Origin: Chitiniphilus purpureus
GTDB taxonomy: Bacteria; Pseudomonadota; Gammaproteobacteria; Burkholderiales; Chitinibacteraceae
Direction of reading: 5' to 3'
NCBI RefSeq assembly: GCF_025642115.1
Contig: NZ_CP106753.1
Location: forward strand, 767,501-831,500
DNA: 64,000 nt
Position numbers and translations under genes: made by a program
In this document: piece after piece, positions 53,501 to 61,973 of the stretch
How positions within the stretch are numbered: the stretch's first letter is position 1
How the letters are laid out: each line of letters opens with the position of its first letter
Notes under the pieces: generated by a model
Seen by the model: only the letters and a program-made list of their open reading frames with translations
What the model was told of the DNA's origin: nothing
Databases searched by the model: none

Positions 53501-54140
53501 GGGGCCCGACGGCAGCGTCGAGGACACTGCCCGCTTCCTGATCGAGGCGCTGCGCTCGGTGGCGCCACAGGGGCCGTACCGGCTGCTCGGGTACTCCAAC
53601 GGCGGCATCCTGGCCTTCGAGATGGCCCGGCAGCTGTGCGCGCAAGGCATCGGGATCGGCTGGCTGGCGCTGCTCGATACGCTGACGCCGGCGCTGCTGG
53701 GTCGCGATCCGGTCGAGCGCATGACCGCGGCGGTGTTCAACCGCTTCGTCGAATCGCTTGGTGGCAGCGGCCGTCTGGATGAGGCACAGCTGGCGCAGGT
53801 GCCCGAGGCGGACCGCTGCGAGTACCTGTACGCGCAGCTGGCGTCGCTGGGGCTGGAGCTGCCCAAGCCGCAGTTCGTCGCCACCTTCGAGGCGGCCACC
53901 GCCAGCGAGCGCCACTGCCGCGCCTACCGGCCCGTCAGGCCCGAGCAGCCGCTGGACCTGGTGCTGCTGCGCGCCAGCGACGGCTTTGCCGACATGCCCG
54001 AGGACTACGGTTGGGGTGAGTTCGTGTCCGGCACGCTGCGCCGCCACGACATCGCCGCCGACCATTTCTCGATCCTGGAGCAGGCGCCGGTGAAGGACGT
54101 GGCCAGGAAGATCGCCGCCCTGGCGCGCGCGCGCCGCTGA
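50556..54140 (+). CDS. Polyketide synthase ACP-KS0-ACP-TE
   Basis: The synthase has 1194 residues. ACP3 (Ser41 in FGVNSL) is followed by a ketosynthase-fold domain (about 167-595) that keeps Cys337 in NINCASSA. It has DGYASK where HGTGT should be (Asp472) and NIGN where NIGH should be (Asn512), so it should not decarboxylate or elongate. ACP4 (Ser861 in LGMNSFG) and a type I thioesterase follow (about 936-1185; Ser1014 in GYSNGG, His1170 in DHFSIL). Both ACPs have Asn where Asp normally precedes the phosphopantetheine Ser. It lacks AT, KR and DH. It is likely the last synthase protein and releases the chain. Its start lies 1 nt after the aminotransferase stop. Confidence 0.93.
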   Translation: MANVAVNDVLGEVLRLIESTLKVPAAEVDIDANLESFGVNSLIVMELMENIERELDLTLTPAQFANIDTVRGLAGLLEALLAQQTPAPAAAPIAAQPVAGMAPVRADGPPLLDFVNRTFAVDLSYGRFASAEDIADALVANHAAELLRHYGLNDAADAAVGARATLVAIVGIACRLPDAPDPQAFWDNLMAGRNSMREIPATRWRWQDHYAEKAAPGKTVSKWGALIDGVDCFDAGFFNIPDAEAATIDPQLRLMMQEAYHAIEDAGIDMKKLAGSRTGVFIGYEYSEYEQRLRRLNNQDFTQGPLFSSSSPSYYLSNRISHTFGLCGPSESFNINCASSAVAINRAYYSLLNGESNLAIAGAASLNLFADDYVAASQYGVLSPTGTCGVFDDAADGFTRGEGVAAVVLKRLADAERDNDRIYGLIRASHENFRGAARNISEVKHEAITDVLAGCYDKAGVALESIDYVEVDGYASKWADSFEYEGIKNAFAGSAAGRKHVALGSVKGNIGNVESVSGVANVIKLALSLHHRTFPATISVGKVNSFIDIGSPAHPLYIADRQIGFDSIRPEDDAPIRAAVNSFADSGTNVHILLEEYRAAGPAVAAAAPARQLFVLSARDGQALARYVARYIEFLGAPDADGPLADLVYTAQVGREALPERLAIVAATRKELLDKLALVHKAGIKEKLGLESREIFHGRSNPADKGALASLVTADMAQMQLAQSLQSGQWKQVALLWVNGVAIGWDAIWHGQPVRRVTLPTYPFEPRRHWLQIEPQEAPHYAVTAAQPPATPAAPAVAEAAVPRWYFYVPAAETAAPADAAALSPAEKIERFLQQEIAAQLGGDSDGIALDRDLIDLGMNSFGIAELIIKTEQLLGATLSPSVLFKHPEVGTLAQYLAQACAETAAALVVSPTPPAPGAARAADAVAPRHAQQPADCVIPLQTAGNRPPIFAVPGAGGSALSLQQLSHALGDKQPFYCLEPAGPDGSVEDTARFLIEALRSVAPQGPYRLLGYSNGGILAFEMARQLCAQGIGIGWLALLDTLTPALLGRDPVERMTAAVFNRFVESLGGSGRLDEAQLAQVPEADRCEYLYAQLASLGLELPKPQFVATFEAATASERHCRAYRPVRPEQPLDLVLLRASDGFADMPEDYGWGEFVSGTLRRHDIAADHFSILEQAPVKDVARKIAALARARR

Positions 54141-54147
54141 TGCCGGC

Positions 54148-56724
54148 ATGGATCTGGAGAGGATGATGAGACAGTTGATGAATGCGCTGATGGGCTATTT
54201 CGAGCGGGTACCCGACGCGCTGCGCGCGCGGCGGCTGCTGGTATGGTCCAGCTTTGTCGCGCTCACGGTGTTCCTGGCGCTGGGCGTGGGCCGGGCGCGT
54301 TTCGATATGTCGATCGAAGGCTGGTTCGACAGGGACGACCCCACCATCGTCGCCTTCGACTGGTTCCATCACGACTTCGGCAGCGACGATCACCTGTACG
54401 TGGTCTACAAGCCGCGCGACGGCGACGTCTTCTCCGAGCAGTCGCTCAAGCTCCTGCAACGGCTGCAGGGCGAGCTGCAGGGGCGCATCGACCGGCTGCG
54501 CGAAGGGGACACGTCCGCGCTCAGGCACGTGGTCAAGATCACCTCGCTGATCAATGCGCCGGTGTTGCAGGCGCGCGATGGCGCCCTGGTCTCGAAGAAG
54601 CTGGTCGGCGCCGCGGTGCCGGACTCGGAGCCGGCGCTGGCACGCATCCGCCGCACCGCCGAGGCGCAGCCGCAGTTTCCGCTGCTGTATTTCTCCAAGG
54701 ACCACCGCTACGGCGGCATCCTGATCGAAACCGACTTCGGCGCCATCCCGCTCGACGCCGCGCCTGCCGCGACAGCGCAGCCGGCCGCGATGGCACTCGA
54801 CATCAACGCCATGACCGCGGCGAGCGGCCCGGCGGTGCGCCCGCGCTTCAAGCCGACCGACCTTGCCGACTATGTCGCGCTGATGGACGAGGTCGACGCG
54901 GTGCTGCAGCAACCCGAGTACCGCGCGCACTTCACGTACTACCCGGTGGGCAGCACCGCCGCGGCCGAATACAACATGGCCACGGTCAATGAGATGGGCA
55001 TGCTCAACCTGGCCGCGCTCGTCATCATCATGCTGCTGCTGGCGCTGATGTTCCGCTCGCTGAGCGCCGTGGTGTGGCCGGTGGTCATCGTGGTGCTCAG
55101 CAGCGTGTGGGCGATCGGCATCACCGGCTGGCTCGGCCTGCCGATCACCGCCTTCGTCATGGTCGCCATCATGCTGACGCTGGCCTGCGGCGTGGCCGAC
55201 ACCGTGCACGTGATGTCGGCCTACCTGTCGGCGCGCGGCGAGGGGCGCGAGCACCGCGCCGCACTGCGGCACGGCCTGCGCCATGTGGCCGTGGCCTGCC
55301 TGCTGACCACGGTGACCAACATCGTCGCGGTGATGGCGCTCAGCATCACGCCCATCGTGCCGATCCAGGTGTTCGCATTCATGTGCGCGCTGGGGGTCGG
55401 GCTGCCGTTCGTGTTCTCGGTCTACCTGCTGCCGTTGATGCTCGACCTGTGGGCACCCGCTCCGGTGGCGCAGAAGCAGCGCCTCCTGGCCCGGCTCCCT
55501 GACAGCGCCGCAATGCTGGGCCGGCTGCTGGCACGGGTGCTGCCGCTGGTCGAGAAAGGCCCGGTCGCCATCATCGCCCTGTTCCTCGCGTTGTTCCTCA
55601 CCTGCCTGTACGGCGCCACCCGCACCCAGGTGGATACCGACCCGGTCGGCTCGTTTCCCGAAGAGTGGGGCATCCGGCAGAGCGTGCGGGTGGTGGACCG
55701 GCACATGATGGGCGCGCAGAGCATGGAGATCTATCTGGACCTGGGCCGGGAGAACGCCTTCCACGATCCGTTCGTGCTGCACACGGTCGAGGGGCTGCAG
55801 CGGCTGATCGAGCGCAAGCATCCCGGGCTGGTGGTGCGCACCACCTCGCTGGTCGACACGGTCAAGGATTCGTACCGCACCCTCAACGACGGGCGCAATG
55901 CGATGTATGTGATCCCGCCCACCCAGAGCGCGGTGTCGCAGACGCTGTTCCTGTTCAACCAGTCCAACCCGGACGATAGGCGCAAGCTCGTGTCGGACAA
56001 CTACGACCGCTCGCATGTCAGCGTGCGGCTCTACAACCGCGGCTCCTACGAATACGCCCGCGCCTGGGAATCGATGCGCACCGACATCGACAAGGCGGTG
56101 GCCAAGCTCAGGCACCGGTACCCCGAGGCCAAGGTCGCCATCACCGGCATGCTGCCGTTGATGATGCAGGGCGCCGATGCGCTCAGCACCAGCGAACTGC
56201 AGAGCTTCGGCCTGGCGCTGGTGCTGATCAGCACCCTGCTGCTGGTGCTGTTCGGCTCGGTCAAGGCCGGGGTGATCGCGCTGCTGCCCAACCTGATCCC
56301 GGCCATCCTCGCCTACGGCGCGCTGGGCCTGCTCGACCGGCCGCTCGACATCACCACCATGATGATCGCGCCCATCATCATCGGCATCGCGGTCGACGAC
56401 ACGGTGCATTTCATTACCCGCTACCGCAACGAGGTGGTGCTGGACGGCGACATCCGGCGTGCACTGGCGGCCACCCTCGCCGAGGCCGGGCAGTCGGTGG
56501 TGTTCACCACCGCCATCCTAGGGCTGGGCTTTGGCGTGATGGCGTTTGCCTCCGACAGCGGCGCGGCCAACCTCGGGATCTTCGGCTCGCTCGCCATCCT
56601 GGTCGGGCTGCTGAACGACCTCTTCCTGCTGCCTGCGCTAATCCTGGTCTTCAAGCTCAGATTCACCACCCGGCCCGCGGATGAACCCGCGCTGCCGTCA
56701 CTGGAACCGTCGCGCCCGGGGTGA
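54148..56724 (+). CDS. RND/MMPL-family transporter
   Basis: This inner-membrane protein of 858 residues has about twelve transmembrane helices: one near 30-50, a group at about 285-440 (MGMLNLAALVIIMLLLALMF), one near 470-490, and a group at about 690-840. Two large periplasmic loops lie between, the layout of MMPL proteins and of hopanoid/sterol transporters such as HpnN. It probably exports the pathway's product or a lipid form of it with the next two genes. It begins 7 nt after the PKS2 stop; ATGs at 54163 and 54166 are alternative starts. Confidence 0.9.
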   Translation: MDLERMMRQLMNALMGYFERVPDALRARRLLVWSSFVALTVFLALGVGRARFDMSIEGWFDRDDPTIVAFDWFHHDFGSDDHLYVVYKPRDGDVFSEQSLKLLQRLQGELQGRIDRLREGDTSALRHVVKITSLINAPVLQARDGALVSKKLVGAAVPDSEPALARIRRTAEAQPQFPLLYFSKDHRYGGILIETDFGAIPLDAAPAATAQPAAMALDINAMTAASGPAVRPRFKPTDLADYVALMDEVDAVLQQPEYRAHFTYYPVGSTAAAEYNMATVNEMGMLNLAALVIIMLLLALMFRSLSAVVWPVVIVVLSSVWAIGITGWLGLPITAFVMVAIMLTLACGVADTVHVMSAYLSARGEGREHRAALRHGLRHVAVACLLTTVTNIVAVMALSITPIVPIQVFAFMCALGVGLPFVFSVYLLPLMLDLWAPAPVAQKQRLLARLPDSAAMLGRLLARVLPLVEKGPVAIIALFLALFLTCLYGATRTQVDTDPVGSFPEEWGIRQSVRVVDRHMMGAQSMEIYLDLGRENAFHDPFVLHTVEGLQRLIERKHPGLVVRTTSLVDTVKDSYRTLNDGRNAMYVIPPTQSAVSQTLFLFNQSNPDDRRKLVSDNYDRSHVSVRLYNRGSYEYARAWESMRTDIDKAVAKLRHRYPEAKVAITGMLPLMMQGADALSTSELQSFGLALVLISTLLLVLFGSVKAGVIALLPNLIPAILAYGALGLLDRPLDITTMMIAPIIIGIAVDDTVHFITRYRNEVVLDGDIRRALAATLAEAGQSVVFTTAILGLGFGVMAFASDSGAANLGIFGSLAILVGLLNDLFLLPALILVFKLRFTTRPADEPALPSLEPSRPG

Positions 56725-56782
56725 AGCGGGGCGATACCCCGTGGACCGGACCGTCTTTCAACGCCCGACCGATGAGAAACAC

Positions 56783-57670
56783 ATGAAACCCATCCGTACC
56801 GTGCTCACGCTCCTGACGCTGGCCCTGGCACCACAGCTGCACGCCGCGGCCACACCGGCCGCCGACGACATCATGGCCAAGGTCGATCGCGTGATGCGCA
56901 AGTCCTACCGGACGCAATTGGCGAACGTGAAGATCACCACCTGCAAATACGCGCAGACCGCCTCGGGCGTGCGCTGCACCGAAAAGCCCCGGGTGGTGCT
57001 GGCCGAGAACGCCAAGCGTGTCGCGGAACAGGGCGGCCTCTACAGCGAGAAGTCGCTGCTGATCGTGCGTGAACCGGCCAGCGACCGGGGCACCAGCCTC
57101 CTGGTGTACGAATATGCCGAGCGCGGCAAGGACAACGACAACTGGCTGTACCTGCCGGCGCTGGGCAAGGTCAACCGCGTGATCGCCAGCGACGACGAGG
57201 GCGGCAGCGTGTTCGGCTCGGAATTCTCGGTGGAAACCACCGAAAACCCCGAGGCGCGCAAGATCTACGAATACACCTACCGCATCGTCGAGGAGACCGC
57301 GTTGCAGGGGCGGCCGGTGTGGCTGGTGGAAATGCTGCCGACCGCCGAGAAGGCCAGGCGCACCCGCTACGGCAAGGTGCTCGCCTGGGTCGACCAGGAA
57401 ACCTACATCCCGCTCAAGGAAGAGCTGTACCGCAACGGCAAGCTGCACAAGCAGCGCATCCAGTCCGACATCAAGCCGGTCGACGGCGTGCTGATGGCGG
57501 CCAAGGTGGTGGTCAACAATCTCACCACCTCGCGGCTGAGCCAGATGGACCGGATCGCGATGCGGCACAACACCGAAGTGCCGGACGAGTTCCTGGGCCA
57601 GCGCGCACTGACCGATTTCTCGTTCAGGGAGCGCAATCTGGCCCGGTTCCGCGCGGACCTCAAGCAATAG
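56783..57670 (+). CDS. LolA-like periplasmic protein (outer membrane lipoprotein-sorting family)
   Basis: The protein of 295 residues has a signal peptide (MKPIRTVLTLLTLALAPQLHA, cleavage near 23) and a LolA/LppX-like half-barrel. The family-typical block DNDNWLYLPALGKVNRVIAS is followed by FGSEFSVETTEN. Such proteins are often encoded beside RND transporters and DUF1302 proteins and are thought to carry hydrophobic cargo across the periplasm. The ATG at 56783 gives the signal peptide; upstream in-frame sequence is unlikely to be translated. The gene lies 58 nt after the RND gene. Confidence 0.87.
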   Translation: MKPIRTVLTLLTLALAPQLHAAATPAADDIMAKVDRVMRKSYRTQLANVKITTCKYAQTASGVRCTEKPRVVLAENAKRVAEQGGLYSEKSLLIVREPASDRGTSLLVYEYAERGKDNDNWLYLPALGKVNRVIASDDEGGSVFGSEFSVETTENPEARKIYEYTYRIVEETALQGRPVWLVEMLPTAEKARRTRYGKVLAWVDQETYIPLKEELYRNGKLHKQRIQSDIKPVDGVLMAAKVVVNNLTTSRLSQMDRIAMRHNTEVPDEFLGQRALTDFSFRERNLARFRADLKQ

Positions 57671-57678
57671 GCCCGGGC

Positions 57679-59049
57679 ATGCAGACGCGCCATGCCATGA
57701 TCCACTGCTGTCGCTGGCTGCTGCTGGCCCTGGTGTGCTGGGCCCAGCAGGCCGCTGCGGCCGACGAACCGCAACACCCGAGCACAACGGTGGCGGCCGA
57801 TCCGGCAGCGGGGGCGGCGGAGCTGGCCGCGCCCGGCCAGATCGACTGGTCGGTGGATGCGGCATCGGCCGGCGAGTCGCAGCCGATGCGCATCACGCTG
57901 GCGCATGAGGACGCGCTGCGGCTGGACGATGCGGACCTGGTCAACCACCGCAGCTGGTTCCGGCTGGAATACGCCCGCCATTTCCTGGACAGCTTCTTCG
58001 CCCAGCTCGATACCAAGCTCAATGCCTTCTGGGGCAACGACCACCGCGCGCGCGCCGAGGACCGGCATTTGCTGCTGGAGAGCCACACCCAGGAGGCGTT
58101 TTTGCAATACAGCCCGGTGGGCAGCGACACCAGCGTGCGCGCCGGGGTGCAGCGCCTGATCTGGGGCGAATCCGAGGGCGGCGCGATCACCGACGAAGTC
58201 AGCCCGCGCAATCTGTCCGAGCTGTTCTTCATTCCGCTTGAGGAATCGCGGATCGGCCAGTTCATGTTCAACCTCGATCATTTCTCCGACAGCGGCGACT
58301 GGAGCCTGTTCTTCGTGCCGCGGCCCAAATTCAACAAATATCCGAGGCCGGGCACCGCCTACCATGTCGAAGCCTTCGAGCGCGCCGTCATCCGCGATGA
58401 AACGGGCGATTCGGAATACGAATACGGCATGCGCTGGAAAAAGACCTTCGGCAAGAGCGATATCGCGCTGATGGCGGCAAGCCTGATCGACAACGATTAC
58501 GTGTTCCGGATGGATGGCGCGACCGGATCGGGCGATCCGGTGTTCTCGCGTCTGGCGCAGCGTTTCACCCTGGCTGGTGTCGCCTTCAATTACGTCAACG
58601 GCAAATTCCTGTTCAAGGGCGAAATGGCGATCAAGTCGTCCAAGGCATTCAACGACAGTGAATCCCGGCTCGTCGAAAAGGATGTGGTCGATGGCGCCTT
58701 TGGCATCACCTATGCGCTGGGGCAGTCGGACACGATCGGCATCGAATTCGTTAACAGCCATGTCCGCGGCTGGGATGGCCAACTTGCCGGCGTACGGCGC
58801 AACAGCGGCTCGTGGATATTGAATGCCAATTTCTTCTTTCTCAACGACACGCTCACCGTCAATTGGCTGACCATTTATGGCCGGCCATTCGAAAGCCATC
58901 AGTCGTCGCTGAGAACGTCATACAAGTGGAGCGACAATACGACCCTCCATGTCGATGCGCATCTGATCGACGTGCCGGACGCCAACAGTCCGCTATGGCC
59001 GTATCGCAAACAGGATCAGGTCTTTTTCCGGATCCAATACCAATTCTAG
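57679..59049 (+). CDS. DUF1302-like outer-membrane beta-barrel protein
   Basis: The protein of 456 residues has a signal peptide (MQTRHAMIHCCRWLLLALVC to about residue 32). The rest is rich in alternating beta strands ending in aromatic-F (FFRIQYQF), the usual outer-membrane signature. AGVQRLIWGESEGG, then DEVSPRNLSELFFIPLEESR, resembles DUF1302 proteins (RQxIVWG...D.VNPRDL). It probably forms the outer-membrane port for the RND/LolA-like pair. The ATG is 57679 or 57697. Its start lies 8 nt after the LolA-like stop. Confidence 0.82.
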   Translation: MQTRHAMIHCCRWLLLALVCWAQQAAAADEPQHPSTTVAADPAAGAAELAAPGQIDWSVDAASAGESQPMRITLAHEDALRLDDADLVNHRSWFRLEYARHFLDSFFAQLDTKLNAFWGNDHRARAEDRHLLLESHTQEAFLQYSPVGSDTSVRAGVQRLIWGESEGGAITDEVSPRNLSELFFIPLEESRIGQFMFNLDHFSDSGDWSLFFVPRPKFNKYPRPGTAYHVEAFERAVIRDETGDSEYEYGMRWKKTFGKSDIALMAASLIDNDYVFRMDGATGSGDPVFSRLAQRFTLAGVAFNYVNGKFLFKGEMAIKSSKAFNDSESRLVEKDVVDGAFGITYALGQSDTIGIEFVNSHVRGWDGQLAGVRRNSGSWILNANFFFLNDTLTVNWLTIYGRPFESHQSSLRTSYKWSDNTTLHVDAHLIDVPDANSPLWPYRKQDQVFFRIQYQF

Positions 59050-59074
59050 CCAGAGCGGATTGCACGAGGCGCAA

Positions 59075-60367
59075 ATGAACCAGATCGAGCGGAGCGACAA
59101 CCAGCCGGAATTCGACGCCATCATCGTCGGCTCCGGCACCTGCGGTGCGACCATTGCGCGGGCGCTGTGCCGGCGCAACAAGAACGTGCTGCTGCTGGAG
59201 CGCGGCGACAACGCGCCGGTCAACGAAAGCCTGCTGCGCATGGCCGCCGTCATGGACGAGGTGCCGCTGGGCGAGGGCAGGCTTGCCACGATGCGCGCCA
59301 TCGCCACCGGCGGCTCCACCGGCCTGTATTTCGGCGTGGTCAACTACCCCAGGCCCGATACCTTTTCCAGGCTGGGCATCGACCTGGGCGCCGACTTCGA
59401 CGCGGTCAGGCAGGAACTGCCGATCGCCCAGCTGCCCGAGGCCCTGCTGGGGGACCAGAACCGCAGGCTGCGCGAGAGCGCGCTGGCGCTGGGGCATGCC
59501 TGGCAGAAGAACGACATGCTGATCGACCTGGCCAAGTGCGACGGCGGCTATCGCTACGAGGCCAAGTGGAAGGCCAGGAGCTATGTGGACGAGGCGGTGG
59601 CGCAGGGTGCCACACTCATCAGCCGCGCCACCGTGCATAAGGTGCTGATCGAAGGCGGCAAGGCCGTCGGCGTCGAGTACCGGGTCAGGCGCGGCCTCTT
59701 CGGCAGCGAGACCCGGCGCGTCTACGGCGCCCGCATCATCCTTGCCGCAGGCGAGCTCGCTTCGCCCCAGCTGCTGCGCGACAGCGGCGTGCCCGGCATC
59801 GGCGATCGCGGCTTCTACTGCAACCCGGGTTATGCCATCTACGGCCTGGTGCCGGGCCTCACCGGCAGGAGCAGCTTCGTCGGCAGCATGGGCTGCAGCT
59901 ACGACGAGGGCATCGAGCTGGGCGACGCCAACGTGCCGCAGCACATGCTGCGGCCGATGATGCTCGCCGGCTTCAAGCTGCGGCATCTCGTGGCCAGCAC
60001 CCGCAGCATCGGCATCGGCGTCAAGGTCAAGGATGGCTTCGGCGGCGAGCTGAGGCCGGACGGGCGCCTCCACAAGACCTTCGACCGCGAGGACCGCCAG
60101 CGGCTCGACAAGGGCAGGGCCGAGGCGATCCGCATCCTCAGGCATGCCGGTGCCACGCACATCACCGATTTCGGCGTGACCGCCGCCGGCCGGGTCGGCG
60201 GCCTCGTGCGCATCGGTGAGCACGTCGACGACAAGCTTGAGACCCGGTACCGCAACCTCTACGTCTGCGACGGCTCGGTGCTGCCCGACGACATGCGCGG
60301 CACCCCGACGCTCACGCTGGTGTGCCTTGCGCGCCATCTGTCCCGACACCTCTTGGCCACTTTGTGA
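59075..60367 (+). CDS. GMC-type FAD-dependent oxidoreductase
   Basis: The flavoprotein has 430 residues. The ADP-binding loop is FDAIIVGSGTCGATIARALC. Further typical blocks are RAIATGGSTGLYFG, RIILAAGELASPQLLRDSGV and the C-terminal LYVCDGSVLPDDMRGTPTLT. It is shorter than most GMC oxidases. It should oxidise an alcohol or introduce unsaturation in the product or a precursor; the substrate is unknown. ATG 59075 has GAGG 5 nt upstream. It is co-directional with the synthase genes and 25 nt after the barrel gene. Confidence 0.85.
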   Translation: MNQIERSDNQPEFDAIIVGSGTCGATIARALCRRNKNVLLLERGDNAPVNESLLRMAAVMDEVPLGEGRLATMRAIATGGSTGLYFGVVNYPRPDTFSRLGIDLGADFDAVRQELPIAQLPEALLGDQNRRLRESALALGHAWQKNDMLIDLAKCDGGYRYEAKWKARSYVDEAVAQGATLISRATVHKVLIEGGKAVGVEYRVRRGLFGSETRRVYGARIILAAGELASPQLLRDSGVPGIGDRGFYCNPGYAIYGLVPGLTGRSSFVGSMGCSYDEGIELGDANVPQHMLRPMMLAGFKLRHLVASTRSIGIGVKVKDGFGGELRPDGRLHKTFDREDRQRLDKGRAEAIRILRHAGATHITDFGVTAAGRVGGLVRIGEHVDDKLETRYRNLYVCDGSVLPDDMRGTPTLTLVCLARHLSRHLLATL

Positions 60368-60408
60368 TGCGGGCATCCGCCCACCCACCCAACCCACCGG
60401 AGTCCACC

Positions 60409-61149
60409 ATGGAAACGTTGACATTGACCGAAGGAACAGGCGCCGCCGCCGTGCCCAAGGTCAAACGCAAGGGCAAGATCCTCAAATACATGCTGTATGG
60501 CCTGCTGACGCTGGTCGCGGTGCTGCTGATCGCGCACGTGGCGTGGAACCGTTCCGGTTCCAACCAGTGGGAGCTGGCGAGCGACGAGAACGGCGTCAAG
60601 GTCTGGACCCTCAAGACCCCCGGCTCCAACCTCGTGATGGTCAAGGCCACCACCACGATCCAGTCCAGGCTGGCCGGCATGGTCAAGCTGCTGGAGGACC
60701 TGGAGAGCTGCGTCGACGCGCAATGCTACGACGCCAAGGTGATCGAGCCGGTACAGAGCGTGCCCGGGCGCTACGCCGCGTACATCCGCTTCAAGTTCGA
60801 CGTGCCCGGGTTCAACACCCAGGACTTCGTGCTGTTCCAGGAACACTACCAGGACCCGGTGAGCAGGAAGCTCGAAATCAACCTGCTGGCCGCGCCCAAC
60901 CGGATCGCGCGCGATGAATGCTGCGTGCGGGTCAGGCACCTGCACAACAACTGGAAGCTGACGCCGCGCCCGGACGGCAGGCTCGACATCGAGTTCACCC
61001 AGGACACCGACATGGAAGGGCTGCCGTACTTCCTCGTCAATTTCGCGCTGAAGGCAGGCACCCAGGAAATCATGGGCGGCATGCAAAAGCTGATGGACAT
61101 GGACAAGTACAGGCACGCCAAGGTCGACGGCATCCAGGAACTCAACTGA
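60409..61149 (+). CDS. Membrane-anchored START-like lipid-binding protein, copy 1
   Basis: The protein of 246 residues has a basic N-terminus, one transmembrane helix (about 26-48, YMLYGLLTLVAVLLIAHVAW) and a START/SRPBCC domain (about 55-240, from SNQWELASDENGVKVWTLK). Such domains bind lipids or polyketides in a hydrophobic cavity. It has the segment RDECCVRVRHLHNNWKLTP in common with the next gene, so the two arose by duplication. The START domain would face the periplasm if the N-terminus is inside. It may hold or move the product for the RND exporter. Confidence 0.82.
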   Translation: METLTLTEGTGAAAVPKVKRKGKILKYMLYGLLTLVAVLLIAHVAWNRSGSNQWELASDENGVKVWTLKTPGSNLVMVKATTTIQSRLAGMVKLLEDLESCVDAQCYDAKVIEPVQSVPGRYAAYIRFKFDVPGFNTQDFVLFQEHYQDPVSRKLEINLLAAPNRIARDECCVRVRHLHNNWKLTPRPDGRLDIEFTQDTDMEGLPYFLVNFALKAGTQEIMGGMQKLMDMDKYRHAKVDGIQELN

Positions 61150-61168
61150 TCACCACCAGGACGACAAG

Positions 61169-61939
61169 ATGGAAACAAGCATCCCCATGACCGCCCCCGC
61201 CACCCGCAAACGTCCCTCGCTGCCGCGGCGGATCGCCAAGGGCCTCCTGATCGCCTTGGTCGCGCTCGTGCTGCTGGTCGTACTGGCCAACTGGCTGTGG
61301 CTGCGGTCCGGCTCCAACCGCTGGGAGCTGGCGATCGATGAGAACGGCACGCAGATCTACACACTCAAGTCGCCCGGCACCGCCACGCTCAAGGTGCGCG
61401 GCGTGACCCAGTCCAAGGAGTTCACGCTCAGCAACCACCTGGCGCCCTTCTTCGATGCCGACATCCAGAAGGACTGCGGCAAATGGGTCGAGGGCTGCCT
61501 TGACTACCGCATCATCAAGCCGTGGGATGCGCAGAGCGGATACAACGTGACGATGTGGACCGTGGCGCTGTTCCCGCCGTTCGCGCCGCGCGAATTCCTG
61601 CTGCAGGGCGAGTTGTCGCAGGACCCGAGGACCCGCGTGGTCACGCTGGAGAACATCGCCGTGCCCAACCGGATCGAGCCCAGCGACTGCTGCGTGCGCC
61701 TGAACCATGTGCACAACGTCTGGCGCTACACCCCGCTCGGGGACGGCACGATCAAGATCGAGTTCATCTCCGACTTCGACATGGGCGATGCCTTCCCCAA
61801 GCTGCTGCTCAGCCTGGGCGCGCCCTCGGCCATCCACAAGATGCTGACCGAGGAAAACCCGCGCCTGCTGCGGCAGCCCAAATACCGCGCCGCACGCATC
61901 GATTTCATCGACGAAGGGCTCACCGTCGCGGCGAAGTAG
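61169..61939 (+). CDS. Membrane-anchored START-like lipid-binding protein, copy 2
   Basis: This paralogue of the preceding protein has 256 residues, an N-terminal transmembrane helix (about 28-50, GLLIALVALVLLVVLANWLW) and a START-like domain (about 55-250, from SNRWELAIDENGTQIYTLK). The shared landmark is PSDCCVRLNHVHNVWRYTP. It differs most in the middle (FPPFAPREFLLQGELSQD versus VPGFNTQDFVLFQEHYQD), which could change the ligand. It lies 19 nt after copy 1, in the same transcript. Confidence 0.82.
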   Translation: METSIPMTAPATRKRPSLPRRIAKGLLIALVALVLLVVLANWLWLRSGSNRWELAIDENGTQIYTLKSPGTATLKVRGVTQSKEFTLSNHLAPFFDADIQKDCGKWVEGCLDYRIIKPWDAQSGYNVTMWTVALFPPFAPREFLLQGELSQDPRTRVVTLENIAVPNRIEPSDCCVRLNHVHNVWRYTPLGDGTIKIEFISDFDMGDAFPKLLLSLGAPSAIHKMLTEENPRLLRQPKYRAARIDFIDEGLTVAAK

Positions 61940-61973
61940 CCGCGTACGGCGAGGGCACAGCGAGGACAAGGCG

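Noticed and set aside
53935..56409. Open frame of 824 codons opposite the TE end and the RND transporter gene
   Set aside because: Gln/His/Arg-rich shadow of the transporter gene, without any domain.
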